Source of the DNA: JBBECF01 sp040881945
Lineage (GTDB): Bacteria; Pseudomonadota; Alphaproteobacteria; Dongiales; Dongiaceae
Reading direction: 5' to 3'
NCBI GenBank assembly: GCA_040881945.1
Contig: JBBECF010000092.1
Location: forward strand, 1 to 28,742
Length of the DNA: 28,742 bases
In this document: positions 14,335 to 22,689 of the stretch, piece after piece
Numbering within the stretch: position 1 is the first letter of the stretch
Layout: the number at the start of each line of letters is the position of its first letter
Notes under the pieces: model-generated
Seen by the model: only the letters and a program-made list of their open reading frames with translations
What the model was told of the DNA's origin: nothing
Database searches by the model: none
Translations under genes and position numbers: made by a program

Positions 14335-14863
14335 CGAGGGCGAGGGCTTCGCCGCCCGCTGGTCGCGGTTGAAACGCGCTCGCGACGAGCCGCGCAGCGG
14401 CGACGCGGCGGCGGGCGCGGGGCCAGCGGCGGCGGCGGCGGCGGCGCCGGCCGCCGCGGCGGAATTGCCCGACGAGACGATCGATCTGCCGTCGATCGAA
14501 GACCTGACCAGGGAGTCGGACTTCACCGGGTTCATGCGCAAGGGCGTCCCCGTGGAGCTGAAGCGCCAGGCCCTGCGCAAGCTGTGGCGCAGCGATCCCG
14601 TGTTCGCGAATCTCGACGGCCTGCTCGAATACGGCGACGACTACGGCGCCCCCTGGAAGACGGGCGCGGCGGTCAGGACGCTGTACCGGATCGGCAAAGG
14701 CATGGTGGACAGTGCCGAGGAGATCGCAGAGAGCCCGGCCGATGCACCTGCCACGCCCGATGCGGCCGAGCCACGGAACGCCGCGGTGCCGGCCGGCGAC
14801 GCGGCGGCGGCCGAGCGCCCGATGCCGGACGGCGACGAGCCCGACCCGACCGGAAAAGGCTGA
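14327..14863 (+). CDS. DUF3306 protein, formate dehydrogenase accessory
   Basis: A 178-aa protein starting at GTG 14327 behind GGGGGGAA. It opens FAARWSRLKRA, as in DUF3306, has an Ala-rich low-complexity spacer (~residues 25-45), then the conserved core (LPSIEDLTRESDFTGFMRKGVP, LRKLWRSDPVFANLDGLLEY) and a variable acidic C-terminus. It overlaps DUF3305, indicating coupled translation. It is assumed to act with DUF3305 on the enzyme below. The upstream part of this frame back to 13988 is a shadow of DUF3305. Confidence 0.87.
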   Translation: MADEGEGFAARWSRLKRARDEPRSGDAAAGAGPAAAAAAAPAAAAELPDETIDLPSIEDLTRESDFTGFMRKGVPVELKRQALRKLWRSDPVFANLDGLLEYGDDYGAPWKTGAAVRTLYRIGKGMVDSAEEIAESPADAPATPDAAEPRNAAVPAGDAAAAERPMPDGDEPDPTGKG

Positions 14864-14995
14864 CGCCTAGCGCCGCGTGCGAGTCGTCGCATCTGAAATC
14901 CGGCCGGCCTTCCGGCGCGGAATATGTTGCAGCGCAACGGCCCGCTCCCCTTTTTTGATAGACGGCGACGGCGGCTTGCATTAACTTTCGTTGAC

Positions 14996-15012
14996 TTGGC
15001 GCGGTGACTGCC
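14996..15012 (+). promoter_or_regulatory. Candidate sigma-54 (-24/-12) promoter for the formate dehydrogenase operon
   Basis: TTGGCGCGGTGACTGCC keeps the invariant GG (14998-14999) and GC (15010-15011) with exactly 10 nt between, and TGGC at the -24 element; the -12 element reads CTGC instead of TTGC. It lies 45 bp before the TorD start, in a 193-bp gap that also holds a GTTGC-AGC-GCAAC dyad (14926-14938) and a T6 run. No sigma-54 activator gene is in the window. This is suggestive only. Confidence 0.35.
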
Positions 15013-15056
15013 GCGTCGGCAACGATAAGAAGCACAAGGGGGGGGGATTCCGCCGG

Positions 15057-15668
15057 ATGGCCACGGGAGCGGCGTCGGGGGCGGTCGCGATTGCGGAGGA
15101 GGACGTTCTCCGCGCCCAGTTCTATCGTTTCCTCGCGCGCTTTCTCGCGGCGCCGCCGGACGAAGCCTTGTTGCGGCTTTCCGCCGGGCTTACGGGCGAC
15201 GATACCGACGTCGGGGGGGCGCTGAACGCGTTGGCGCGCGTTGCCGCGCAGGCGACGCCGGCAACGGCGGCGACCGAATACCAGGACTTGTTCATCGGCA
15301 TCGGCCGCGGCGAACTGCTTCCGTACGGCTCGTATTACCTCACCGGCTTCCTCAACGAAAAGCCGCTGGCCAAGCTGCGCCAGGACATGGCGGCGCTGGG
15401 CATCGCCCGTGTCGAGAAGGTGAAGGAGCCGGAGGACCACATCGCCGCGCTGTGCGAGATGATGGCCGGCCTGATCGACGGCGGCCTCGGCGCCTCGGCC
15501 GGTCTCGGCGAACAGCGAACGTTCTTCCAGGCGCACCTCGCCCCCTGGGCGACGCGTTTCTTCGAGAATCTGGAGACCGCCGAATCGGCGGTTCTGTACG
15601 GCCCGGTCGGGACGCTCGGTCGCCTGTTCATGGCGATCGAGGCGACGGCCTTTCGGATGGAGCCCTAG
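15057..15668 (+). CDS. TorD/DmsD-family chaperone for formate dehydrogenase
   Basis: A 203-aa all-helical protein of the TorD family: RAQFYRFLARFLAAPPDEALLRLSAGL, then the motif YQDLFIGIGRGELLPYGSYYLTGFLNEKPL, EPEDHIAALCEMMAGLI, and HLAPWATRFFENLE. These chaperones bind the Tat signal peptide of a molybdoenzyme and protect it until cofactor insertion. It begins at ATG 15057 (MATGAASG). The frame is open to 14991, but residues before 15057 do not fit. A run of nine G (15038-15046) lies in the expected ribosome-binding region. It is the first gene of the enzyme operon. Confidence 0.9.
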   Translation: MATGAASGAVAIAEEDVLRAQFYRFLARFLAAPPDEALLRLSAGLTGDDTDVGGALNALARVAAQATPATAATEYQDLFIGIGRGELLPYGSYYLTGFLNEKPLAKLRQDMAALGIARVEKVKEPEDHIAALCEMMAGLIDGGLGASAGLGEQRTFFQAHLAPWATRFFENLETAESAVLYGPVGTLGRLFMAIEATAFRMEP

Positions 15669-15725
15669 ACGGGCGCGGCGAAATTTCATCGCGTTGGTGG
15701 AAACGTTCAATCGAAGGATGGAACG

Positions 15726-15923
15726 ATGAACAAGGACCAGGCGCCGAAATCGACCAAGCGTCGTGACTTCCTCAAGCTCGCCGGGCTTGGCACCCTGGCC
15801 GGGGCCGCGGCGGCGGCCGGCGCACCGCGCGACGCCGCGGCGGCGAGTCCGGACAACACCCGGGCCGCCGGATACCGCGAGACGGCCCACGTCAAGAAAT
15901 ACTATTCGCTGGCGCGCTTCTGA
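15726..15923 (+). CDS. Small Tat-signal formate dehydrogenase-associated protein
   Basis: A 65-aa protein with a twin-arginine signal (TKRRDFLKLAGLGTLAGAAAAAG, residues ~10-32) and a short mature part ending ETAHVKKYYSLARF. Tiny Tat-signal proteins with this ending are regularly found directly before the catalytic subunit of FDH3-type enzymes. They may be a subunit or escort for co-export. AAGGATGGA precedes ATG 15726. It lies between the chaperone and catalytic-subunit genes. Confidence 0.82.
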   Translation: MNKDQAPKSTKRRDFLKLAGLGTLAGAAAAAGAPRDAAAASPDNTRAAGYRETAHVKKYYSLARF

Positions 15924-15972
15924 CGCGCCCCGACCTGCGGCTCCAAGCCAACCCGAGAGTCAGGAGACGGCG

Positions 15973-18852
15973 ATGCTTAGGAAACGAACCGACGGCGTTG
16001 CGAGCGCGGACCGGATGTCACGGGCGGTCGCCGGGCTGACCGGCGGCACCGTCGACCGGCGGACGTTCTTCAAACGATCGGGCCTGGCGGCCGGCGGCCT
16101 GGCGGCCGCGGCGACGCTCGGCGCCGGCATGGTGAAGAAGGCGCCCGCACAGACGATAGCGGGCGCCGGCATCGATCTGGTCAAGACGGTGTGCACCCAC
16201 TGCTCGGTCGGCTGCACGGTGATGGCCGAACTGCAGAACGGTGTCTGGATCGGGCAGGAACCGGGCTTCGACAGCCCCTTCAACCTGGGCGCCCACTGCG
16301 CCAAGGGCGCGGCGGTTCGCGAGCATGCCCACGGCGAACGCCGGCTGAAGTACCCGATGAAGCTGGTCGGCGGGAAATGGCAACGCATGACCTGGGACGA
16401 GGCGATCGAGGAGGTCGGCGGCAAGCTCCTCGATATCCGCGCCAAGAACGGCCCGGACGCCGTCTACTGGATGGGCGGATCGAAGCACAGCAACGAAGGC
16501 GCCTATCTGTTTCGCAAGTTCGCGGCCTTCTGGGGCAGCAACAACTGCGACAACCAGGCGCGCATCTGCCATTCGACGACCGTCGCGGGCGTGGCCAACA
16601 CCTGGGGCTACGGCGCGATGACCAACAGCTACAACGACATCCACAACTCGCGGGCGATGCTGTTCATCGGCAGCAACCCGAGCGAGGCGCATCCGGTGTC
16701 GTTGCTGCACATCCTGAAGGCGAAGGAGCAGAACAACGCGCCGCTCATCGTCGTCGATCCTCGGTTCACCCGCACGGCGGCACATGCCGACGAGTACGTG
16801 CGCATCCGTTCCGGCACCGACGTGCCGTTCATCTGGGGCCTGCTCTGGCACGTCTTCGAGAACGGTTGGGAGGACAAGGAGTTCATCCGCCAGCGCGTCT
16901 GGGGCATGGACCAGATCAAGGCCGAGGTGGCCAAGTGGACGCCCGCGGAGGTCGAGCGCGTGACCGGCGTGCCGGAATCGCAGATGAAGCGCGTGGCGCG
17001 CACCATGGCGACCAACCGGCCCGGCACCTTCGTGTGGTGCATGGGCGGCACGCAGCACCACATCGGCAACAACAACGTGCGCGCCTATTGCGTGTTCCAA
17101 CTGGCGCTCGGCAACATGGGCGTCGCCGGCGGCGGCACCAACATCTTCCGCGGCCACGACAACGTTCAGGGCGCAACCGATCTCGGTCCGATTCCGGACG
17201 ACCTGCCGGGCTATTACGGCCTTGCCGAGGGCGCGTGGAAGCACTGGGCCCGGGTGTGGCAGGTCGATTACGACTTCCTCCTCGGCCGCTTCGGCTCCAA
17301 GGAGCTGATGGAGGCCAAGGGCATTCCGGAGTCGCGCTGGTTCGACGCCGTTCTCGAGGCGAAGGAGAACATCGACCAGCCGGACAATGTCCACGCCATG
17401 GTCTTCATGGGCCATGCGCCCAACTCGCAGAGCCGTCAGCCCGACGTGAAGAAGGCGATGGAGAAGCTCGATGTTCTCGTCGTCATCGACCCCTACCCGA
17501 CCGTTTCCGCGGTGCTGCACGACCGCACCGACAACACCTACCTGCTGCCGGCGAGCACGCAGTTCGAGACTTCCGGCTCGGTGACGGCGTCCAACCGCTC
17601 GGTGCAGTGGCGCGAGAAGGTCGTCGACCCGGTGTTCGAATCGAAGCCCGACCATACGATCCTGTATTTGCTCGCCAAGAAGTTCGGCTTCGACCAGGAG
17701 ATGTTCAAGAACATACCGATCAACGGCGACGAGCCGTCGGTGGAGGACATCACGCGGGAGTTCAACCGCGGCACCTGGACGATCGGCTACACCGGCATCT
17801 CGCCGGAGCGGCTGAAGCTGCACATGGCCAACCAGCACACCTTCGACAAGACCACGCTCCGGGCCAACGGCGGCCCGTGCGACGGCGACTATTACGGCCT
17901 GCCCTGGCCATGCTGGGGCACGCCGGAGATGAAGCATCCGGGCACGCCGATCCTCTACGACACCTCGAAGTCCGTGGCCGAGGGCGGCTTGCCGTTCCGG
18001 GCGCGCTTCGGCGTGGACAAGGACGGCGACAACCTGCTTGCCGAAGGCTCCTACACCGTGGGATCGGAGATCGAGGACGGCTATCCCGAGGTCACGATGG
18101 AGATGGTGCAGAAGCTGGGCTGGGACGCCGATCTGACACCGGAGGAGCTCGCCGTCATCACCAAGATCGGCGGCGAGAAGATCGGCGCCGTCAACTGGAA
18201 GACGGACTTGTCCGGCGGCCTCCAGCGGGTCGTCATCAAACACGGCATCGCGCCCTTCGGCAATGCCAAGGCGCGGGCGGTCGCGTGGAACTTCCCGGAC
18301 CCGGTGCCGGTCCATCGCGAGCCGCTGTATTCGCCGCGCCGCGACCTGGTGGCGGATTATCCGACCTACGACGACACCAAGAGCTGGCGCATGCCGACCC
18401 TTTACAAGTCGATCCAGGAGAAGGATTTCTCCAAGGACTTCCCGATCATCCTGACCTCGGGGCGTCTGGTCGAATTCGAGGGCGGCGGCGACGAGACCCG
18501 GTCCAACCCGTGGCTTGCCGAGCTGCAACAGGACATGTACGTCGAGATCAATCCTTACGACGCCAATACGGTGGGCGCTAGGGATGGCGGCATGGTCTGG
18601 GTCCACGGTCCGGAAGGCGGCAAGGTCAAGGTCATGGCGATGGTGACCGAGCGGGTGGGGCGCGGCGTCGCCTTCATGCCGTTCCATTACGGCGGCCGTT
18701 TCCAGGGCGCGGACCTGCGGAGCAAATATCCCGCCGGCGCCGATCCGTACGTCCTCGGCGAATCGGCCAATACCGCCACAACGTACGGCTATGACTCGGT
18801 CACCCAGATGCAGGAGACGAAGACCACCCTGTGTCGGATCGAAGCGGCGTGA
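15973..18852 (+). CDS. fdhA: Formate dehydrogenase catalytic (alpha) subunit, Cys-type Mo/W enzyme
   Basis: A 959-aa molybdopterin oxidoreductase that oxidises formate to CO2 on the periplasmic side. A Tat signal with RRTFFK is at residues 29-34. The 4Fe-4S motif is Cys74, Cys77, Cys81 and Cys109. The active-site metal ligand lies in NQARICHSTTVAG as Cys199 (codon TGC at 16567-16569), followed by His200, so this is not a selenoprotein. Bis-MGD binding segments follow (for example AMLFIGSNPSEAHP and LGNMGVAGGGTNIFRGHDNVQG), and the C-terminal domain resembles FDH-N/FDH-O alpha subunits. ATG 15973 has AGGAGA 5 nt upstream; the longer frame from 15763 is not used. Whether it holds Mo or W cannot be read, but a tungstate-uptake gene fragment lies at 28102. 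Confidence 0.95.
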   Translation: MLRKRTDGVASADRMSRAVAGLTGGTVDRRTFFKRSGLAAGGLAAAATLGAGMVKKAPAQTIAGAGIDLVKTVCTHCSVGCTVMAELQNGVWIGQEPGFDSPFNLGAHCAKGAAVREHAHGERRLKYPMKLVGGKWQRMTWDEAIEEVGGKLLDIRAKNGPDAVYWMGGSKHSNEGAYLFRKFAAFWGSNNCDNQARICHSTTVAGVANTWGYGAMTNSYNDIHNSRAMLFIGSNPSEAHPVSLLHILKAKEQNNAPLIVVDPRFTRTAAHADEYVRIRSGTDVPFIWGLLWHVFENGWEDKEFIRQRVWGMDQIKAEVAKWTPAEVERVTGVPESQMKRVARTMATNRPGTFVWCMGGTQHHIGNNNVRAYCVFQLALGNMGVAGGGTNIFRGHDNVQGATDLGPIPDDLPGYYGLAEGAWKHWARVWQVDYDFLLGRFGSKELMEAKGIPESRWFDAVLEAKENIDQPDNVHAMVFMGHAPNSQSRQPDVKKAMEKLDVLVVIDPYPTVSAVLHDRTDNTYLLPASTQFETSGSVTASNRSVQWREKVVDPVFESKPDHTILYLLAKKFGFDQEMFKNIPINGDEPSVEDITREFNRGTWTIGYTGISPERLKLHMANQHTFDKTTLRANGGPCDGDYYGLPWPCWGTPEMKHPGTPILYDTSKSVAEGGLPFRARFGVDKDGDNLLAEGSYTVGSEIEDGYPEVTMEMVQKLGWDADLTPEELAVITKIGGEKIGAVNWKTDLSGGLQRVVIKHGIAPFGNAKARAVAWNFPDPVPVHREPLYSPRRDLVADYPTYDDTKSWRMPTLYKSIQEKDFSKDFPIILTSGRLVEFEGGGDETRSNPWLAELQQDMYVEINPYDANTVGARDGGMVWVHGPEGGKVKVMAMVTERVGRGVAFMPFHYGGRFQGADLRSKYPAGADPYVLGESANTATTYGYDSVTQMQETKTTLCRIEAA

Positions 18853-18863
18853 GGAGTTGAACC

Positions 18864-19460
18864 ATGGCACGCATGAGGTTCCTAGTCGACGCCGAGCGCT
18901 GCATCGAATGCAACGCCTGCGTCACCGCATGTAAGAACGAGAACGGGGTGCCCTGGGGCATCAACCGGCGCCGCGTCGTCACCATCAACGACGGCGTGCC
19001 GGGCGAGCGGTCGATCTCGGTGGCCTGCATGCACTGCTCCGACCCGCCGTGCATGGCGGTCTGCCCGGTCGACGCCTTCTACCAGACGGAAGAAGGGCTG
19101 GTCCTTCATTCGAAGGACATCTGCATCGGCTGCGGTTATTGCTTCTTCGCCTGCCCGTTCGGCGCGCCGCAGTACCCGCAGGCCGGCAACTTCGGCAGCC
19201 GCGGCAAGATGGACAAGTGCACCTTCTGCGCCGGCGGCCCCGAGGAGGATCACAGCCTCGCCGAGTACGAGAAGTACGGGCGCAATCGCGTCGCCGAAGG
19301 CAAGCTGCCGCTGTGCGCCGAGATGTGCGCGACCAAGGCGCTGCTGGCCGGCGACGGCGACGTGGTCTCGAACATCTATCGCGAGCGCGTCGTGGCCCGC
19401 GGCTTCGGCTCCGGGGCGTGGGGTTGGGGCACGGCCTATCAGTTGAAGAGCGGCAGCTGA
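18864..19460 (+). CDS. fdh3B: Formate dehydrogenase FeS (beta) subunit
   Basis: A 198-aa electron-transfer subunit with four cysteine groups for [4Fe-4S] clusters: CIECNACVTAC (~residues 13-23), CMHCSDPPCMAVCP (~55-68), CIGCGYCFFACP (~87-98), and CTFC plus CAEMC (~118-155). It passes electrons from the catalytic subunit to the cytochrome b subunit. It lacks its own signal peptide, so it is presumably co-exported with the Tat-signal alpha subunit. GAGGAG precedes ATG 18864, 11 nt after the alpha stop. Confidence 0.95.
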   Translation: MARMRFLVDAERCIECNACVTACKNENGVPWGINRRRVVTINDGVPGERSISVACMHCSDPPCMAVCPVDAFYQTEEGLVLHSKDICIGCGYCFFACPFGAPQYPQAGNFGSRGKMDKCTFCAGGPEEDHSLAEYEKYGRNRVAEGKLPLCAEMCATKALLAGDGDVVSNIYRERVVARGFGSGAWGWGTAYQLKSGS

Positions 19461-19485
19461 GCCTTGGTAGGCGCCGCGTAAACGT

Positions 19486-19511
19486 CGGGGGGCGGCGCGG
19501 GCCGCCCCCCG
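19486..19511. other. 11-bp GC-rich hairpin between beta-subunit and lipoprotein genes
   Basis: CGGGGGGCGGC pairs perfectly with GCCGCCCCCCG around GCGG. It stands in the 103-bp gap, the largest inside the operon. Without a T-run it is more likely an mRNA processing or stability element, or an attenuator lowering downstream gene expression, than a full terminator. Confidence 0.6.
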
Positions 19512-19563
19512 GTCTTCGCCGGGCGGGGCCGCGTGCCCAGCGACCGAATGGCGACGAGAAGAC

Positions 19564-19776
19564 ATGAATGGCATGAGACGAACCGGGCAAGCATTATCGC
19601 GGTTGGTCTTCGCCGGCGTCGTGCTGGCGAGCCTGGCGCTGCCGGGATGCCGGGAAGAGGAGCAAGACCGCATCCTGCTGTTCGAGAAGGGAACGTATCT
19701 CGGTCCGGCGGACCAGGCGCTGAACCAGGCGCAGGCCGACGATCTGCGCCGGCGCACCCTCGGCCAGAAATTCTGA
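19564..19776 (+). CDS. Small lipoprotein of the formate dehydrogenase operon
   Basis: A 70-aa protein with an N-terminal hydrophobic segment ending in the lipobox LALPGC (Cys at ~residue 30), followed by REEEQDRILLFEKGTYLGPADQALNQAQ and ending RRRTLGQKF. Small proteins with the ending GxYxGxxDxxL...LxxRxxGQ recur between beta and gamma subunit genes of FDH3-type operons. It is lipid-anchored, facing the periplasm. The role is unknown; stabilising the enzyme at the membrane is a reasonable guess. Confidence 0.78.
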   Translation: MNGMRRTGQALSRLVFAGVVLASLALPGCREEEQDRILLFEKGTYLGPADQALNQAQADDLRRRTLGQKF

Positions 19777-19794
19777 TGCAGGGATAGGTGGACG

Positions 19795-20883
19795 ATGCGA
19801 AATTGGCGACGATTGGCCGCCCGTGCCGGCGGCGCCGCGATCATGCTCGCGCTCGTCTATCTGGCGGCGGCGGCGGTCGCGGGATGGATCCCGCTGGACC
19901 ATCCGGCCGTCGCCCAGCAGGGCGGCGAGGTCCCCGGGGGCACCCTGGGCAGCGCCAGCGACGCGGACATCTGGCGCGACGTGCGGCGCGGGCTGCAGGG
20001 CTACGTGTCGATCCCCGACAAGCAGGCCGGAGTCCTGATCCAGTCGGAAGGCCAGAACTGGCGCGCCATCCGCAACGGGCCGCTGTCGGTCTACGGCGCC
20101 TGGATCCTGCTCGGCATCATCGCCGTCGTCGCCCTGTTCTTTGCGCTGCGCGGGCGCATCCGCATCGACGCCGGCCCCAGCGGCGCCACGGTCGAGCGAT
20201 TCAACGGCGTCGAGCGCATCGCCCATTGGTTGACCGCGGTGTCGTTCATCGTGCTGGCGGTGAGCGGCCTCAACATGCTCTACGGGCGCTACGCCCTGAA
20301 GCCGATCCTCGGTCCCGAGCTCTTCGCCGATCTGACGCGCCTCGGCAAATACGCGCACAACTATCTGGCCTTCGCTTTCATGGCGGGGCTGGTCCTGATT
20401 CTCGTCCTCTGGGTGCGCGACAATCTGCCGAGCCGGGTGGACCTCGCCTGGCTCGCGCGCGGCGGCGGCCTGTTCTCGCGCCACAGCCACCCGCCGGCCA
20501 GGAAGTTCAATGCCGGCCAGAAGATCCTGTTCTGGGCCGTCGTGCTGGGCGGGCTGTCCCTCAGCATTTCGGGCATCGCGCTGCTGTTTCCGTTCGAGTT
20601 CTACATGTTCAACGGCACCTTCAAGGTCCTGAACGTCTTCGGGCTGGGCCTGCCGGTCGATCTGTCGTCGATCCAGGAGATGCAGCTGCAGCAGCTCTGG
20701 CACGCCGCGTTCGGCCTGTTGCTGATCGCCGTCATCATCGGCCACATCTACATCGGCACGGTCGGGATGGAGGGCGCCTTCGACGCCATGGGCAGCGGCA
20801 TGGTCGATGCCAACTGGGCGCGCGAGCACCACAGCCTGTGGGCGGCGGAGGCCAAGAAGGCACCGGCCCCGGGCAACGAGTGA
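19795..20883 (+). CDS. Formate dehydrogenase cytochrome b (gamma) subunit
   Basis: A 362-aa membrane subunit. Residues ~12-30 form a signal-anchor-like helix. A periplasmic segment follows (~40-95), then a helix (~100-118), and the four-helix di-haem cytochrome b core (~140-345), with candidate haem histidines in RIAHWLTAVSF (His144), KYAHNYLAF, LWHAAFGLL and IGHIYIGT. It transfers electrons from the FeS subunit to the quinone pool. It is longer at the N-terminus than E. coli FdnI, as usual for the FDH3-type gamma subunit. ATG 19795 follows AGGTGG. The TGA overlaps a GTG (20880) that could start the next protein. Confidence 0.93.
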   Translation: MRNWRRLAARAGGAAIMLALVYLAAAAVAGWIPLDHPAVAQQGGEVPGGTLGSASDADIWRDVRRGLQGYVSIPDKQAGVLIQSEGQNWRAIRNGPLSVYGAWILLGIIAVVALFFALRGRIRIDAGPSGATVERFNGVERIAHWLTAVSFIVLAVSGLNMLYGRYALKPILGPELFADLTRLGKYAHNYLAFAFMAGLVLILVLWVRDNLPSRVDLAWLARGGGLFSRHSHPPARKFNAGQKILFWAVVLGGLSLSISGIALLFPFEFYMFNGTFKVLNVFGLGLPVDLSSIQEMQLQQLWHAAFGLLLIAVIIGHIYIGTVGMEGAFDAMGSGMVDANWAREHHSLWAAEAKKAPAPGNE

Positions 20884-20918
20884 GCGAGACATTGCCGGAC
20901 GATCGCCGAGCGATTGAC

Positions 20919-21314
20919 ATGTGGATGCGTGGACGGCCGCTGCGGCGGCTGGCCCTGGCGGCGGGCGTGGCGATCCTCGCGGCGCTTGCCACGGCGCCGA
21001 CCGCGCGGGCGCAGGCGGTGAAGTCGGCGGACGAGGTCTCGGCCGCCGTCGCCAAGGCATTCGGCGTCGAGGTCCTGGGCGTCCGGTCGATCGAGACCGA
21101 CGGCGGTCCGGCCTATGCGGTGACGGTGATGAACGCGGGCGGCGACTTCGACGGCGCGTTTCGGGTCTCGACGCTCGTCGTCGATGCGCGAACCGGCGAT
21201 CTCGTTCCGCAGTTCCGCCACAAGTCGGCCGGCTACGACCTGTCGGGCGCGCCGAGCAATGCCCCGCCGACCGAGGCCGACGGCATGGCGATGCGCCGGA
21301 TGACCTATCGGTAG
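20919..21314 (+). CDS. Exported PepSY-like protein
   Basis: A 131-aa protein. The signal peptide RPLRRLALAAGVAILAALATAPTARAQ is followed by a domain of ~90 aa with SADEVSAAVAKAFGVEVLGVRSIETDGGPAYAVTVMNAGG and a second part VSTLVVDARTGDLVPQFRH. This helix-strand-strand pattern with VVDAxTGxLVP fits a PepSY-type domain. Its link to formate oxidation is only positional. The start is uncertain between ATG 20919, ATG 20925 and GTG 20880, which overlaps the gamma stop. ATG 20919 is chosen because it gives a normal signal peptide. Confidence 0.72.
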   Translation: MWMRGRPLRRLALAAGVAILAALATAPTARAQAVKSADEVSAAVAKAFGVEVLGVRSIETDGGPAYAVTVMNAGGDFDGAFRVSTLVVDARTGDLVPQFRHKSAGYDLSGAPSNAPPTEADGMAMRRMTYR

Positions 21315-21323
21315 GGATCGCCC

Positions 21324-22643
21324 GTGCGGCCGCGCCTCTTCGCGACGGCTCTGCTGCTGAGTCTCGTGCTCTTGCCGGATGCGGCCTCGGCCGCGTTCGT
21401 CGGGCATGGCGGGACGGTGCGCGGCGTGGCGGTGTCGCCCGACGGACGCCAGGCGCTCAGCGCCGGGTTCGACTACAGCCTGATCCTGTGGGACCTGGCC
21501 GGCCAGACGGCCGTGGCCCGCCTGATCGGCCACGAGGCCGCGGTCAACGCGGCGGCCTTCCTGCCCGACGGACGGCATGCCGTCTCGGCGAGCGACGACG
21601 GCACGGTGGCGCTGTGGGAGATCGAGACGGGTCGTCTGCTGCACCGCTTCGCCGGGCATCGGGGCAAGGTTGCCGCCGTCGCGGTCTCGCCCGACGGCCG
21701 GCTGGCCGCCTCGGGCGGTTGGGACCGGACGGTGCGCCTGTGGGACCTCGAAGAACGGCGCGAACTGTATGCGATCGACGCCGGCGACAACGTCAACGCG
21801 GTGGTCTTTGCGCCCGATGGCATCCGGCTGCTGTCCGGCGGCCACGACGGCTCGCTCGCGCTGTGGCGCGTCGCCGACGGCGCGGCGCTGCGCCGCTTCG
21901 CCGGCAACGGCTTCGCCGTCAACTCGATCGCCGTGACCCCGGACGGCGCGCGCGCGGTGGCGGCTTCGATCGACGAGACGGTGCGCCTGTGGGACCTGAC
22001 CGGCGCGGCGGAGACCGTGGCGCTCTACGGCCACGACGGGCCGGTTCTGGCGGCGGCGGTTTCACCCGACGGGCGCTTTGCCGCATCGGGCGGCGCCGAC
22101 GGCCGGGTGCGCGTCTGGCTGCTCGCGGCCCAGCGCACGGTCGGCGACTTCGGCGGGCACGAGGGGGCGGTCTGGGGGCTCGCCTTCGCGCCCGACGGGA
22201 CGCGGCTGCTCTCCGCCGGCGCCGACGCCCTGGTCAAGGTCTGGGAGGTGCCGGAGGGCGCCGAGATCGGAGCGGCCACCGGCACCGCGACCGCGACCGC
22301 GGCGGCGACGGGCGGGCACGACAGCGATCCCGGCGCGCGCCTGTTCCGCAAATGCGGCGCCTGCCACGCGATCACCGCCGACGGCGTCAACAAGGCCGGG
22401 CCGAGTCTCTACGGGCTGTTCGGCCGGCGCGCCGGCACGGTGCCCGGCTACCCCTATTCCGAGGCGCTGCGGTCGAGCGGCCTGGTGTGGACCGAGGAGT
22501 CGGTCGACGCCCTGATCGACCTCGGGCCCGAGCGGCTGACGCCGGGGTCGAAGATGCCGCTGCAACGAATGCCCGACGCGCAAGACCGGGCCGAGCTGAT
22601 CCGCTACCTTAAACGGGCGACGAACCCCGCGGGCGGGGGATGA
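21324..22643 (+). CDS. Periplasmic seven-repeat WD40 propeller fused to cytochrome c
   Basis: A 439-aa exported protein. A signal peptide (1-~23) is followed by seven WD40-type repeats of ~41 aa (~24-315), each with GH/GN, SPDG/APDG and a final LW or VW plus D/E, enough for one closed beta-propeller. An Ala/Thr linker (GTATATAAATGG) comes next, then a class I cytochrome c domain with haem motif CGACH (344-348) and likely distal ligand Met411 (PGSKMPLQ). It ends the formate dehydrogenase operon 9 nt after the PepSY-like gene and starts with GTG. The haem makes it an electron carrier, and the propeller suggests docking to a partner. It could divert electrons from the enzyme to a c-type acceptor chain. 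Confidence 0.88.
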   Translation: MRPRLFATALLLSLVLLPDAASAAFVGHGGTVRGVAVSPDGRQALSAGFDYSLILWDLAGQTAVARLIGHEAAVNAAAFLPDGRHAVSASDDGTVALWEIETGRLLHRFAGHRGKVAAVAVSPDGRLAASGGWDRTVRLWDLEERRELYAIDAGDNVNAVVFAPDGIRLLSGGHDGSLALWRVADGAALRRFAGNGFAVNSIAVTPDGARAVAASIDETVRLWDLTGAAETVALYGHDGPVLAAAVSPDGRFAASGGADGRVRVWLLAAQRTVGDFGGHEGAVWGLAFAPDGTRLLSAGADALVKVWEVPEGAEIGAATGTATATAAATGGHDSDPGARLFRKCGACHAITADGVNKAGPSLYGLFGRRAGTVPGYPYSEALRSSGLVWTEESVDALIDLGPERLTPGSKMPLQRMPDAQDRAELIRYLKRATNPAGGG

Positions 22644-22689
22644 TCCCCGCGCCGTTCGCAATCGACACGGACATGAAGGAGGGACTCAC

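Noticed and set aside
16540..16600. Selenocysteine in the formate dehydrogenase
   Set aside because: The metal-ligand codon at 16567-16569 is TGC (Cys), and no in-frame TGA is present.
16018..18870. 950-codon minus-strand open frame
   Set aside because: It is the antisense shadow of the formate dehydrogenase catalytic gene. It arises from GC-rich codon bias and has no family motif.
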